Shown here piece after piece: positions 1-8,110 of a stretch of DNA of 52,267 bases. Origin of the DNA: Pseudoxanthomonas sp. Root630. Lineage in GTDB: Bacteria > Pseudomonadota > Gammaproteobacteria > Xanthomonadales > Xanthomonadaceae. The notes beneath the pieces were generated by a model. That model was not told where the DNA came from. It saw only the letters and a program-made list of their open reading frames with translations, and did no database searches. The stretch covers positions 565,110 through 617,376 of the forward strand of contig NZ_LMGY01000001.1 in the NCBI RefSeq assembly GCF_001427585.1. Reading direction: 5' to 3'. Both the position numbers and the translations under genes were made by a program. Each line of letters starts with the position of its first letter. Positions within the stretch are counted from its first letter, which is position 1.

Positions 1-1625
1 CTCCGCCATTTCAGTCCCATAGTGGGCACGCCGATTCCCGCCGATTTCCCGCTAGAGACCGAAGTGAGGGTGCGGAGCAGTTCGCCCTTCGATCCCATGA
101 TGCGGACATGGCTCTCCCCGACCTCGACGCGCTGGGCGAAGGCGCGCAGATGATCCCGCCGATAGCCGCCACCGTCCTGACGTAGACGCTTGCGAGCGGC
201 GGTCGCGAACTTGCGGAGCGCCGCCGGGGTGACGGCCATGCTGCCGGAGCTTTCGAGCTGGGCCTGAGCGCGCTCGGAATCGGCCTGCGCCTGATCGCGC
301 AGCGCCCGGAGTGCCACGACGCGCTCCTTCAGCGCCGGATCGTTCAGATCGGCCACGCCTGATTCGATCGCCTCATAGAGCCGCTTCAGCCGAAGCTCGG
401 TCTCGGCCGCACGGCGGTTCAACTCGGCGATATGCTCGCGGCGGCGATCGGCCCGCTCTTCGCGCCGGTCGAGGATCGAGGCCAGGATGTCCTCCAGCCG
501 CTCGGGCTGGAGCAGCCGGTTCTCGATATGGTCGCAGACGATGGCGTCGAGCTGTGGCATCGGGATCGAGCGGCCGGAGCAGCCGGTCTCGCCCTGCCGC
601 GCCTTGATCGAGCAGGTGTAGTAGCGATAGCGTCCGCCCTTGCCGGTGCGGATGGTCATGGCCCCACCGCACTTCTCGCAAAAGCAGATGCCCGTCAGCA
701 GGGTCGGCCCGCTGACCACCCGCGGCGGCGTGACCTTCGGATTGCGGATGCGCAGATGCTCCTGCACCGCGTCGAACGTCTCCTGATCGATCAGGCGCGG
801 CACCGGCACCACGACGATCTCGCTGACCGGCTTCAACTCCTTGGACTTGGAGCGCTTGTTGAACTCGTGCTCGCCGATATAGGTGCGCCGGGTCAGTATG
901 CGGTGAAGCTGGCCGATGCCCCAGCGCCCGCCGTCGCGCGTGAAAATGCGGTTGCGGTTGAGATAGTTGACGATGGCCTTGACGCCCATCGGCCCGGAGC
1001 CGCCTTCGCCCTGGAGCGCCAGCCGATAGATCAGTCGCACGGTGTCGGCGTGCAGCGGGTCGATCTCCAGCTTTTTCTTGGTCTTGGCGCCACGCTGCTC
1101 GGCGGCGATGATGCGATAGCCGATCGGCGGCAGCGCGCCGTTCCAGAAGCCCTGACGGGCATTCTCCTTCAGGGCGCGCATGACGTGCTTGGCGTTCTCC
1201 TTCGACTGATATTCGTCGAACAGCGCCATGATCTGCCGCATCATGACGTGCATCGGATCGTCGCCGATCTCCTGCGTGATCGAGACCAGCTTGACGCCGT
1301 TCTTCGCCAGCTTGCGGACGTAGAACTCCAGCTCGAAATGATCGCGGAAGAAACGCGAGAAGCTGTGAACCACGACGACATCGAACGGCGCGGGCTTCGA
1401 CGTGCCCGCTTCGATCATCTGCTGGAAGGCCGGTCGGCGGTCGTTGGTCGCGGTCGCACCCGGCTCGACGAAGGTTTCGACGAGCTGGTAGCCGCGTGAT
1501 ACGCAATAGGCTTCGCCCTGCCGCTTCTGGTCCGGGATCGACACGTCATGTTCGGCCTGCCGCGCCGTCGAGACGCGCAGATAGAGGGCGGCGCGGGTGG
1601 CGACCAAGGGAGCTTCTTTATTCAT
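1..1625 (-). CDS. Large serine recombinase (C-terminus off window)
   Basis: Site-specific recombinase that would excise, integrate or invert DNA through a serine-DNA intermediate. The minus-strand frame from the ATG at 1625 stays open to base 1 (about 541 codons). It begins with MNKEAPLVATRAALYLRVST; the ALYLRVST segment holds the resolvase catalytic serine. A resolvase domain (to about residue 150), a recombinase domain, a zinc ribbon (FCEKCGG ... YYTCS) and a C-terminal coiled-coil stretch follow, the usual order for large serine recombinases. The start overlaps the stop of the upstream regulator as ATGAATAA, so the two genes are probably translationally coupled. The true stop is outside the window. 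Its place next to the conjugation operon makes it a candidate integrase of the element, but att sites are not proven. Confidence 0.93.
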   Translation of the reverse strand, partial: MNKEAPLVATRAALYLRVSTARQAEHDVSIPDQKRQGEAYCVSRGYQLVETFVEPGATATNDRRPAFQQMIEAGTSKPAPFDVVVVHSFSRFFRDHFELEFYVRKLAKNGVKLVSITQEIGDDPMHVMMRQIMALFDEYQSKENAKHVMRALKENARQGFWNGALPPIGYRIIAAEQRGAKTKKKLEIDPLHADTVRLIYRLALQGEGGSGPMGVKAIVNYLNRNRIFTRDGGRWGIGQLHRILTRRTYIGEHEFNKRSKSKELKPVSEIVVVPVPRLIDQETFDAVQEHLRIRNPKVTPPRVVSGPTLLTGICFCEKCGGAMTIRTGKGGRYRYYTCSIKARQGETGCSGRSIPMPQLDAIVCDHIENRLLQPERLEDILASILDRREERADRRREHIAELNRRAAETELRLKRLYEAIESGVADLNDPALKERVVALRALRDQAQADSERAQAQLESSGSMAVTPAALRKFATAARKRLRQDGGGYRRDHLRAFAQRVEVGESHVRIMGSKGELLRTLTSVSSGKSAGIGVPTMGLKWR

Positions 1626-2019
1626 GGATGGTCTCCTTCGGACGTGAGGATTTGCGGCGTGGGCTGGCGAGCGCCAGTTCCAGCATGACGCGATCATGGA
1701 CGAGTTTGGGGGCGAGTTTCTTGCCGCTGCGCTCCATGCGGATCAGGCCATAGCCGACCATTGCTTTCAGCGTGCGGGAGAGATTGGATTTGGCGCGGCC
1801 CGTCAGCTCGGCCAGGGCGTCGAGCGACTCCGGCTCCTCTTCGGCGATGAGGCGCAGCATCTCGCGATTGGGCGCGGACAGCACCTTGGAAAAGGATTCC
1901 GTCGAGATGAACCAGATCTTCGGATCATCGGGCGACGGCTTTTCCTCGCCGCGCGCGATGCGCAGCGTGCGGGCCTTCATCTCCCCGGTATCGGCGATGC
2001 CGACCTTCAGCGTGGTCAT
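1618..2019 (-). CDS. Winged-helix transcriptional regulator (HVO_A0114/MarR-like)
   Basis: Probable DNA-binding regulator of 133 aa. Residues about 45-110 form a winged helix: SAPNREMLRLIAEEEPESLD, then LAELTGRAKSNLSRTLKAM as the recognition helix, and YGLIRMER as wing. This resembles the HVO_A0114-type/MarR-like proteins often encoded as antitoxin-like regulators. I chose ATG 2019 because GGAGG lies 11 bases upstream; the frame is open to an ATG at 2103, but that start lies inside an AT-rich palindrome that looks like promoter. The extra 28 codons (MANIRFAIWRLRP...) could be a leftover tail of a lost upstream partner. The gene overlaps the recombinase start by 8 bases, which suggests it controls recombinase expression. 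Confidence 0.75.
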   Translation of the reverse strand: MTTLKVGIADTGEMKARTLRIARGEEKPSPDDPKIWFISTESFSKVLSAPNREMLRLIAEEEPESLDALAELTGRAKSNLSRTLKAMVGYGLIRMERSGKKLAPKLVHDRVMLELALASPRRKSSRPKETIHE

Positions 2020-2095
2020 GGCGTAGAAGCCTCCGTCGTGGCGCTTGCCGACCGGACGAAGGCGCCAGATGGCGAAGCGGATATTCGCCATTTCA

Positions 2096-2109
2096 GTTAT
2101 CATAGTAAC
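2096..2109. promoter_or_regulatory. AT-rich palindrome in putative promoter of regulator-recombinase pair
   Basis: GTTATCATAGTAAC is a palindrome (GTTA/TAAC arms) in the only AT-rich stretch before the regulator-recombinase pair. A -10-like TATGAT overlaps it on the minus strand. It could be an autoregulatory operator; no binding evidence exists beyond the symmetry. Confidence 0.3.
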
Positions 2110-2153
2110 ATAATTTAATCAAGGAAAATCGCCTGCCGTTGAGGGGAGACGGA

Positions 2154-2423
2154 TCAGGCGGACTTGCCGAACAGTTCATCCAAGATGTCACCGAACCACG
2201 CCTCGAACAGGTCGATTTCGGCCTCCGTCACCGGCACGCGCTCGGGCCAGTCGTCGGAGACCGTCCAGTGGGTGAGCGACGGATCGACCGGCCGGCTTTT
2301 GACTGATGCGGGAGGCGCGGCCTCTCCTTCGGCTTCGTCTATATAGTCGTAGAGGTCGTCGGGCAGAATGCCGGGGGCGGCACGCGCCTGACGCCGGGTC
2401 TTATGATCTTGGCGCCGAGACAT
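2154..2423 (-). CDS. Small acidic hypothetical protein
   Basis: An 89-aa protein I do not recognise. The N-terminus is basic (MSRRQDHKTRRQAR). The rest is acidic and Pro-rich with an aromatic C-terminal helix (TEAEIDLFEAWFGDILDELF). There is no signal peptide or membrane segment. It lies alone between the regulator-recombinase pair and the terminator of the mating operon, on the same strand. Codon use matches its neighbours, so it is probably real. The form (basic head, acidic amphipathic tail) would suit a small adaptor protein, but no function is claimed. Confidence 0.6.
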   Translation of the reverse strand: MSRRQDHKTRRQARAAPGILPDDLYDYIDEAEGEAAPPASVKSRPVDPSLTHWTVSDDWPERVPVTEAEIDLFEAWFGDILDELFGKSA

Positions 2424-2585
2424 GAACTCACCATCCGGTTCGATAGGCAGGCGTCGGTTCCCCCGATCGGAAGGCGCGGCAAAGCGCCGCCCGATGATCC
2501 TGCCGATGGTGGCGTGGGTTTGAAGTCAGCATGTTCCGATACCTCGTTCGTGGTTCACGATCGCAATGATGCCGCTCTCATCAAA

Positions 2586-2623
2586 AAGGCCGCCATGCCG
2601 AGGGGGAGCGGCATGGCGGCCTT
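2586..2623 (-). terminator. Rho-independent terminator of traG-trb-hfa operon
   Basis: A perfect 15-bp stem (AAGGCCGCCATGCCG and its complement) with an 8-base loop is followed on the minus strand by a T-run. It lies 45 bases past the hfaD stop and is the first strong terminator seen since the start of traG. It therefore defines a single transcription unit of about 15 kb. Confidence 0.85.
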
Positions 2624-2667
2624 CCCGATGACACCGGGGCGGCTCCGGCGTCATCGGTAGCGGTGGC

Positions 2668-4032
2668 TCAGCGGCTGGCGGTGAGCGTGTTGACGGCCTG
2701 GTTGCCGATGGCGGTGGCGGTGAGGCTGTTGCCGGCGATCGTGACCAGGCCGGCATTGACGCCGCCGGTCATGGACGCGCCGAAGTGACCGACGACGGTG
2801 GCCGAGACCGGACCACGATTGACCTGCACATTGCTGACCAGGGCGACCGGCTGACCATTTCCATTGACGGTCGCGCCGTTCAGCGCGGCATTGCCATAGG
2901 CGGACGCAGAGCCGGTATTGTCGGTGGCGCCGATCCGGCTGTCGTTGGTGCAGCCGCAGTTGAGCGCGACGCCTGCGCCGGCAACAGTCTTCGCCGTGAC
3001 CGCGCCAGTGTTCACCTGTCGGTTGGAGAGCACTGAACCGGCGATCGGCAGGGAGACGGACGCCCGCGCCAGCATCGGCACCTCGCCGCCGCCCGGATAG
3101 TCGCCATTACCGACACCACCGGAGACGGTCATGCGATTCTCCGCGACATTGCCGCGCGCCAGCGATGCGGCGCTGTTACCCTCGATGCCGATAGCCGACC
3201 CATAGGCTCCGCTGCCGGCGACGCCGAACGCCGCCTTGGTCGTCGAACGGACCTCGGCATCGTTGCTCTGGCGGTTATCGAGCACGGTGCGCCCGCCGGA
3301 AACACTCGCTGCCGTCGCCGTCAGGCTGTTGAGCGCCCGGTTGGCGGTCGCCTCGGAGGCGGTGCTGTTGCTCTCAACGGTCGCGCGCGACGAGGCAATG
3401 GGCGATCCGGCGTTGCCGACGCCGATCCGGCTGGATGCGCTGGTCGTGACCTGGCCGGCTGCACGCTGGCGGCTGCCGAGCTGCACATCGCCGGACAGGC
3501 CGACCGTTTCGACCGTCAGACCATTCGAGGCATCGTTCATGCGGGCGAGCGCGGTGTTGGCGTTGTCCGACAGGGTAACGCTCGATCCGCCGATCTCGCC
3601 GGGAACCGCAACGGTCATGCGGGACGTAGCCTTCACCGCGCCGTTACCAGTCTGGCGATTGGACAGGACGGCGAACGGCGTCGGCTCATAGGTGCCACCG
3701 CCCTCGGCCCGCACGGTCTTCGCGGTCAGCGTGGTCGTAGCGGCATTACCCGCAACTTCCGCCGACTGGCGGTTGCCGGAGATGGTGAGCGCGGAATCAC
3801 TCGCCGACGCCCAGCCAGTGGAAACGCCATAGCGGCCATCGGCGGTGGCGGTCGTCGGGATCGGCTGACCTTCGCTGCTCCATGCCTGTTCGAGTTTCTG
3901 GTGATTGGCGGCGGTATATTGGCCCTGAAGCTCGGAAGCGCCGGCGGCGCTGCCGATCAGCGTGGCGAGCATCGCGACGGCGGTGCCGGCGAGAAGCCCG
4001 CGCGCACGGTGGGAATGGATACTGGTCATCAT
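2668..4032 (-). CDS. hfaD: HfaD-like holdfast anchor / curli-like surface protein
   Basis: Secreted repeat protein of 454 aa. The N-terminus is a signal peptide (basic start, hydrophobic AGTAVAMLATLIGSAAG). The mature part is built from at least six degenerate repeats of the form NRQ-x-N-x-G-x-V-x-A followed by a small-residue strand (for example NRQVNTGAVTAKTV and NVQVNRGPVSATVV), rich in Asn, Gly, Ala, Ser and Thr. This pattern and the gene order match HfaD of Caulobacter, which with HfaA and HfaB anchors the polysaccharide holdfast to the cell surface. It is the last gene of the conjugation operon, 65 bases after hfaB and before a strong terminator. The family call rests on repeat pattern and synteny; the role in a mating element is inference. 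Confidence 0.75.
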   Translation of the reverse strand: MMTSIHSHRARGLLAGTAVAMLATLIGSAAGASELQGQYTAANHQKLEQAWSSEGQPIPTTATADGRYGVSTGWASASDSALTISGNRQSAEVAGNAATTTLTAKTVRAEGGGTYEPTPFAVLSNRQTGNGAVKATSRMTVAVPGEIGGSSVTLSDNANTALARMNDASNGLTVETVGLSGDVQLGSRQRAAGQVTTSASSRIGVGNAGSPIASSRATVESNSTASEATANRALNSLTATAASVSGGRTVLDNRQSNDAEVRSTTKAAFGVAGSGAYGSAIGIEGNSAASLARGNVAENRMTVSGGVGNGDYPGGGEVPMLARASVSLPIAGSVLSNRQVNTGAVTAKTVAGAGVALNCGCTNDSRIGATDNTGSASAYGNAALNGATVNGNGQPVALVSNVQVNRGPVSATVVGHFGASMTGGVNAGLVTIAGNSLTATAIGNQAVNTLTASR

Positions 4033-4097
4033 GGTCTCCTTGGGTTGTGGCCCGGAATTGGGCCGTGGGGGAACGGAAGGTGTGCTGAGGCCGCCAG

Positions 4098-5030
4098 TCA
4101 GGGCAGTGACTGGCCGGGATCGCGGCGATGGGTCGTGACAGCAGCAATCCGATCGCCGGTCAGGCGTGGACGCTGCTCGGGCGGACGCGAGGCGAGGCAG
4201 GTTTCGGGATCGGATTTGAGGACGGTCCCGACGAGGCGCAGGGTCACTTCTTCGAGCGTCGTGCGGATGCCGAGTTGAAGGGGTTCCTGACCCTTGGCGC
4301 CGATGTTGATGTCGAAGAGGTTGGAGCCGAAGAAGCGGAAGGTGCCGGCGCCGATCTCGTAGCCGGTATATTGCTTGGTCAGACTGACGGTCTTCACGAC
4401 GATCAGTGAGCGGGTGTCGACGATGCGCAGATCGACCGCGACCGATTGCGTGAACACCCGCGCCTTCGGCCCGACGCCGTTGACGCCGATCTCGGCGCCG
4501 CCGGAATGGAGGTCGTAATTGACTTCGGTGATGCCGCCGACGATGAAATAATCAGAGCCGATCAGCGAGCCGCCGAAATACGGCAGCCACTTCACCGGCC
4601 CGCCAGGCTGGCCGGGAACGCTATGTTGTTCACCGTCGCCGAGCTGGCGCTTGTCCATCCACAGCAGCTCGCGTTCGGCGACAGACGGATCGAAGCGTTC
4701 GGCAAGACGGATACGGTCGCCGAGCTTGCCGAGCGCCGATGTGACCATCAGTGCGCCGCCCTGCGTGACCGCATTGCCCTCCAGATTGGAGAATTTGCCG
4801 GTATAGTCTCGGACCTCGCCGACGCCGATGACCAGCGCCTTCGCCTTTGTGGGAAGCTGCGTGGAAAAGCAGGCGAACACCGGGTCCATCGGTGTGCGAT
4901 TGTCACGCACCGGCGGCCCGACCGGCTGGGCGGCTTCGCCGGCCGCCAGTTGTTCGGTGTGGATCGAGGCGCAGGCCGTCAGTGAGACGGCCACCATGGC
5001 GACGGCGGTGAAACGGGCGGCACCGATCAT
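4098..5030 (-). CDS. hfaB: CsgG/HfaB-family outer-membrane lipoprotein
   Basis: Outer-membrane secretion-pore lipoprotein of 310 aa, in the family of curli exporter CsgG and holdfast protein HfaB. The signal peptide ends in a lipobox (VAVSLTAC). The CsgG core is clear: ALVIGVGEVRDYTGKF, a central YFIVGGITEVNYD strand, SVAVDLRIVDTRSLIVV and a C-terminal LGIRTTLEEVTLRLV. The frame is open further upstream, but ATG 5030 overlaps the hfaA stop as ATGA and starts exactly at the signal peptide. Its expected substrates are the neighbouring HfaA- and HfaD-like proteins. Length is close to Caulobacter HfaB and slightly longer than CsgG. Confidence 0.9.
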   Translation of the reverse strand: MIGAARFTAVAMVAVSLTACASIHTEQLAAGEAAQPVGPPVRDNRTPMDPVFACFSTQLPTKAKALVIGVGEVRDYTGKFSNLEGNAVTQGGALMVTSALGKLGDRIRLAERFDPSVAERELLWMDKRQLGDGEQHSVPGQPGGPVKWLPYFGGSLIGSDYFIVGGITEVNYDLHSGGAEIGVNGVGPKARVFTQSVAVDLRIVDTRSLIVVKTVSLTKQYTGYEIGAGTFRFFGSNLFDINIGAKGQEPLQLGIRTTLEEVTLRLVGTVLKSDPETCLASRPPEQRPRLTGDRIAAVTTHRRDPGQSLP

Positions 5031-5572
5031 CTCGCACCGCCGAAGCTGCAAGCGCTCGAACCGGAAACGCTGGAGTGCTGCGATCCGCTGTTGGTCTGGG
5101 TTGAATTGAGCGCCTGGGTCGGGCTGCCGCTCACCGAAGCGGAGGCCGATCCGGTAACGCCGGCAGAGACGGCGCCGCTGTTGCTCTGCCAGCTTCCGGC
5201 GCGGCCCGTACCCCGACCATTCAGCACCGTGTCGGAATTGTTGCCGGTGGCGAGCGCGGTCGGACCACTGACCGAGGGCGAATTGGCGATCGCGCTCTGC
5301 GATCCCTCGTTGCCGACCGAGGTGGCGGTGACGCCGCAATTATACTGGCGGTCGATATTCGTGGTGTAGCTGGGCGCCTGATAGAAGCCGCCGCGCCGCT
5401 TCTCCATCAGGTCGAGGACGATCGCTTGATTGGCACGGTCGGCGGAGGTGCGGAACTGCCAGCCATAGCTTTCGCCGTAATTGTTGGCGTGCGCCGGTGC
5501 GGCGAGCATGGTGGAAGCAATCAGGACGGCGGCAAGGCGATGGCGGCCTCCCGTAGAATGGGATGGGGTCAT
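5027..5572 (-). CDS. hfaA: HfaA-like curlin-related surface protein
   Basis: Secreted 181-aa protein with a signal peptide cut after AAPAHA. The mature protein is rich in Asn, Ser, Gly and Thr and has curlin-like repeats (NSTQTNSGSQHSSVSG, WQSNSGAVSAGVTG). Two cysteines (NCG, SACS) lie outside the repeats. Caulobacter HfaA is a curli-like fibre subunit exported through HfaB; the order hfaA-hfaB-hfaD is kept here. Its ATG overlaps the stop of the DUF2274 gene of the trb operon by 4 bases, so hfaA translation is coupled to the mating genes. At 181 aa it is somewhat longer than the Caulobacter protein as I remember it. Confidence 0.75.
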   Translation of the reverse strand: MTPSHSTGGRHRLAAVLIASTMLAAPAHANNYGESYGWQFRTSADRANQAIVLDLMEKRRGGFYQAPSYTTNIDRQYNCGVTATSVGNEGSQSAIANSPSVSGPTALATGNNSDTVLNGRGTGRAGSWQSNSGAVSAGVTGSASASVSGSPTQALNSTQTNSGSQHSSVSGSSACSFGGAR

Positions 5573-5811
5573 TGGTCAGACTTTCGGGACGAGGACGGAT
5601 CGGTCGCACGGCGGGCTTTCGCGAAGCCGCGATCGGTGGCGATGAACCGCTCCAGCATGGGGACGATGAGTTTTGTCGGCTCGATCGGAGAACCGCCGTC
5701 GGCCAGCAAACGCCCGTAATCGGTCAGATCGCGGTGCAAGGCGGCGGGCAGTTCGACCGTGACCTTGACCGGCTTGTCATCGGCGATCGGGCCGAGCTTG
5801 AGCTTGCTCAT
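5569..5811 (-). CDS. DUF2274 domain protein
   Basis: An 80-aa protein beginning MSKLKLGPIADDKPVKVTVE. It has the LPAALHRDLTDYGRLLA helix pair of DUF2274, a small family found just after trbI in conjugation operons of this type. The fold suggests a ribbon-helix-helix-like DNA- or protein-binding domain. The role in transfer is unknown. Its start overlaps the trbI stop and its stop overlaps the hfaA start, both by 4 bases, so it bridges the trb and hfa blocks. Confidence 0.85.
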   Translation of the reverse strand: MSKLKLGPIADDKPVKVTVELPAALHRDLTDYGRLLADGGSPIEPTKLIVPMLERFIATDRGFAKARRATDPSSSRKSDQ

Positions 5812-7061
5812 GGCGCGCTCCCGTAAGGTTCGAGCACGAGATCGCGGGTGACGATCACGCGGACCGGGAAGCCGGGGCGGATGGTGAGCGTCGGGGCGAT
5901 GTCGAGCTGGCGGCCGACCACCTGCCGTCCGACCTGGCTCACGCTGTCGGATGCGCCCTGACGCAACGCGCGGGCGATCTCGCTCTCGTCACCGGACGAT
6001 CCCGCCTGGCTGCCGATGCTGAGCAGGGTCGAAAGTGCTGCGGCCTTGAACAGCTCGCTCCAATGATAATCGACGCCATCCTCAAGACCGGCATAACCTT
6101 GCGGGTCCGTGCCGGGCTGGCGCTCCAGCACGATCGAGCGGCCGTTCGGGAAGATCAGCCGATTCCAGACGAGCAGGATGCGGCGCTGTCCGAAGCCGAC
6201 GCCATTGTCGTACTGGCCGATGACACGGGTGCCCTGCGGGATCAGCAGGATGCGGCCGGTCGGGCTATCATAGATGTTCTCCGTCACCTGCGCAGTGATC
6301 TGGCCGGGCAGATCAGAGCGGATGCCGGTGATGAGGGCGGCGGCGATCACCGCCCCGGCCTGAAGCACGTTCGGCGATGCGGGGGCCGCGACGCGATCGG
6401 GCGAGACCGTGCGCTTGTCGGGCGTTTGGTTGAGGAAGGCGAGCTGACGGTCCTGCGCCGAGGGTGTCGCCGGCTGCGGTGCCAGGCCGAGGCTGGCGAG
6501 GTCCGGCATGGGCGCTGCGGAAGGCGTGGAAGCCCCCGGTGTCGCCTTGTGTGTCTCGGTCGGGGCGAACAGCTTCGCCAGCCGTGCGGCCTCCAGCTCC
6601 TGCAAGCGGCGCTGCTCCTCCGGGCTGGGACCGGCGGGCATCGGCGTCGTCATCGCCGGCGGCGTGACGGGCTGGCCGCGGTTCTGCGCGTCGAGCATGG
6701 GGCGGCCGAGATCGCCGGGCAGCGGCGGGCCGAGCACCGGGCCGGTATAGTCCTTCGGCAGACCGTTCAGCCCGTCCGGCGTCGTCCGGTTATCGGTGGA
6801 ATAGAGTTCCTCGCTCTTGCCGCCGCCATGGCCGACCTGAAGCGCATAGATCAACGCTCCGCCGACGCCCATGCTGGCGACGACACCCAGACCGGCTAGC
6901 ACCTTGCGCGACAGGCGGGTGACGCGCGGCGGCTCGGACCTCAGTCGCATCGGCGCGACCGGCTCGCCGGTCAGCGGCTGGGCGTCGTCGCCCCCCGCAT
7001 CGGTCGGACGCGGAGCATCCGGCTCGCGGCCTTCTTCCTTATAGGGATCGGCGGCGCTCAT
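5808..7061 (-). CDS. trbI: TrbI (VirB10-like) conjugation channel protein
   Basis: Inner- to outer-membrane spanning scaffold of the type IV secretion channel, 417 aa. A short cytoplasmic part is followed by a single membrane helix (about residues 55-75, VLAGLGVVASMGVGGALIYA). A long Pro-rich periplasmic spacer comes next, then the VirB10/TrbI C-terminal domain (VLQAGAVIAAALITGIRSDL, GRILLIPQGTRVIGQYDNGV, GYAGLEDGVDYHW). Length is normal for the family. The gene overlaps both trbG upstream and DUF2274 downstream by 4 bases. Confidence 0.97.
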   Translation of the reverse strand: MSAADPYKEEGREPDAPRPTDAGGDDAQPLTGEPVAPMRLRSEPPRVTRLSRKVLAGLGVVASMGVGGALIYALQVGHGGGKSEELYSTDNRTTPDGLNGLPKDYTGPVLGPPLPGDLGRPMLDAQNRGQPVTPPAMTTPMPAGPSPEEQRRLQELEAARLAKLFAPTETHKATPGASTPSAAPMPDLASLGLAPQPATPSAQDRQLAFLNQTPDKRTVSPDRVAAPASPNVLQAGAVIAAALITGIRSDLPGQITAQVTENIYDSPTGRILLIPQGTRVIGQYDNGVGFGQRRILLVWNRLIFPNGRSIVLERQPGTDPQGYAGLEDGVDYHWSELFKAAALSTLLSIGSQAGSSGDESEIARALRQGASDSVSQVGRQVVGRQLDIAPTLTIRPGFPVRVIVTRDLVLEPYGSAP

Positions 7062-8110
7062 GATGCCGGCCTTCCGTCGGTGCGGGAGATACGGACGCGC
7101 TTCTGGCTGCGGTCGGCGCCGAAACGCAGTTCGGCGGCGGCGAACAGCCGATCGATGATCATGTAGTTGCCGCGCACGCGGTAGTTCACCAGTTCGGAGG
7201 TCGCGCCTTCCGGCCCGACGACGAACAGCGGCGGCATCTCGCCCTGGCCGATACCGCGCGGGAATTCGATGAAGACCTGCCGGCCGTCATCGAAGGCGCG
7301 CAGCGGTTTCCACGGGGCACGGTCGCCCGACACTTCGTAGCGGAAATTGACGCGGGACAGATCGACCCCGGTCGAGATCGGCTGCTGGGCTTCTGCCTGT
7401 GCATTCTGGCGTCGCAGCGCGATGAGTTGGTCCTGCGGGTACTGCCAGGACACCGAGGCCATATAGGTCCGCTCGGTCGAGCGCAGTTCCATATGATAGG
7501 TGCGCAGGTTCGTGTTGATGACGAGATTGGTCATTAGTTCGGGCCGGGTCGGCTTGACGAGGATATGGACCTGCTTGCCCGCGCCAGCGCCGCTCTCGGT
7601 ATCGCCGATGATCCAGCGCACCGTGTCGCCGGCGGCGACCGGGCCGGAACCGACCAGCGTTTCGCCCGGTTGAAGCGCGATGTCGGTGATCTGCCCGACA
7701 GCGGTGTAGACCTGATAAAGCGCCCCTTGCGTGAAGGGATAGACCTGCATGGAGTTGATGAAGCCGTCGCGGACAGGCTGGATGCGCGCGGCGGCATTGG
7801 CCTGATTGACGCGGGCGGCAGGATCGACCGGCTCGGGTGTTTGGCGCGAGGCTCCCACCGGCTTCATCTGGCCGGGCAGCGGCAGAGGCTTGGGCAGTTC
7901 GACCACGGTGACGGGCGCTGGCGGATCGACCGTCTGCACGGCGGGCGCCGCGTCGTCATAGGCGATGTCGGGCGGCGGGGTCGTGGTCGCACAGCCGGCG
8001 AGCGCCGTGGCGGAGAGCAGCACGACCGCATAGGCGGATTTACGGAGAGACGGGAATACGGGAGTGCGTGCCGCCGGACGTCCGGCGGTCGGATGAGACG
8101 GCCGGATCAT
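7058..8110 (-). CDS. trbG: TrbG (VirB9-like) conjugation protein
   Basis: Periplasmic/outer-membrane ring component of the mating channel, 350 aa. A lipoprotein-like signal (AYAVVLLSATALAGC) is followed by a Pro-rich linker. The VirB9/CagX domain (residues about 110-345) includes GALYQVYTAVGQITDIALQPGE, RTYHMELRSTERTYMASVSW and VNYRVRGNYMIIDRLFAAAELRFG. It is expected to pair with TrbI and the small lipoprotein partners in the outer-membrane core complex. Stop and start overlap the neighbours by 4 bases. Confidence 0.97.
   Translation of the reverse strand: MIRPSHPTAGRPAARTPVFPSLRKSAYAVVLLSATALAGCATTTPPPDIAYDDAAPAVQTVDPPAPVTVVELPKPLPLPGQMKPVGASRQTPEPVDPAARVNQANAAARIQPVRDGFINSMQVYPFTQGALYQVYTAVGQITDIALQPGETLVGSGPVAAGDTVRWIIGDTESGAGAGKQVHILVKPTRPELMTNLVINTNLRTYHMELRSTERTYMASVSWQYPQDQLIALRRQNAQAEAQQPISTGVDLSRVNFRYEVSGDRAPWKPLRAFDDGRQVFIEFPRGIGQGEMPPLFVVGPEGATSELVNYRVRGNYMIIDRLFAAAELRFGADRSQKRVRISRTDGRPAS

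Noticed and set aside
373..1506. Long minus-strand open frame (377 codons) rich in Arg, Ala and Asp
   Set aside because: It is the shifted frame of the serine recombinase, whose true frame shows clear resolvase and zinc-ribbon motifs.
2668..4032. Repeats in hfaD as a CRISPR or tandem DNA array
   Set aside because: The repeats are degenerate at DNA level, of uneven spacing, and in frame with a secreted repeat protein.
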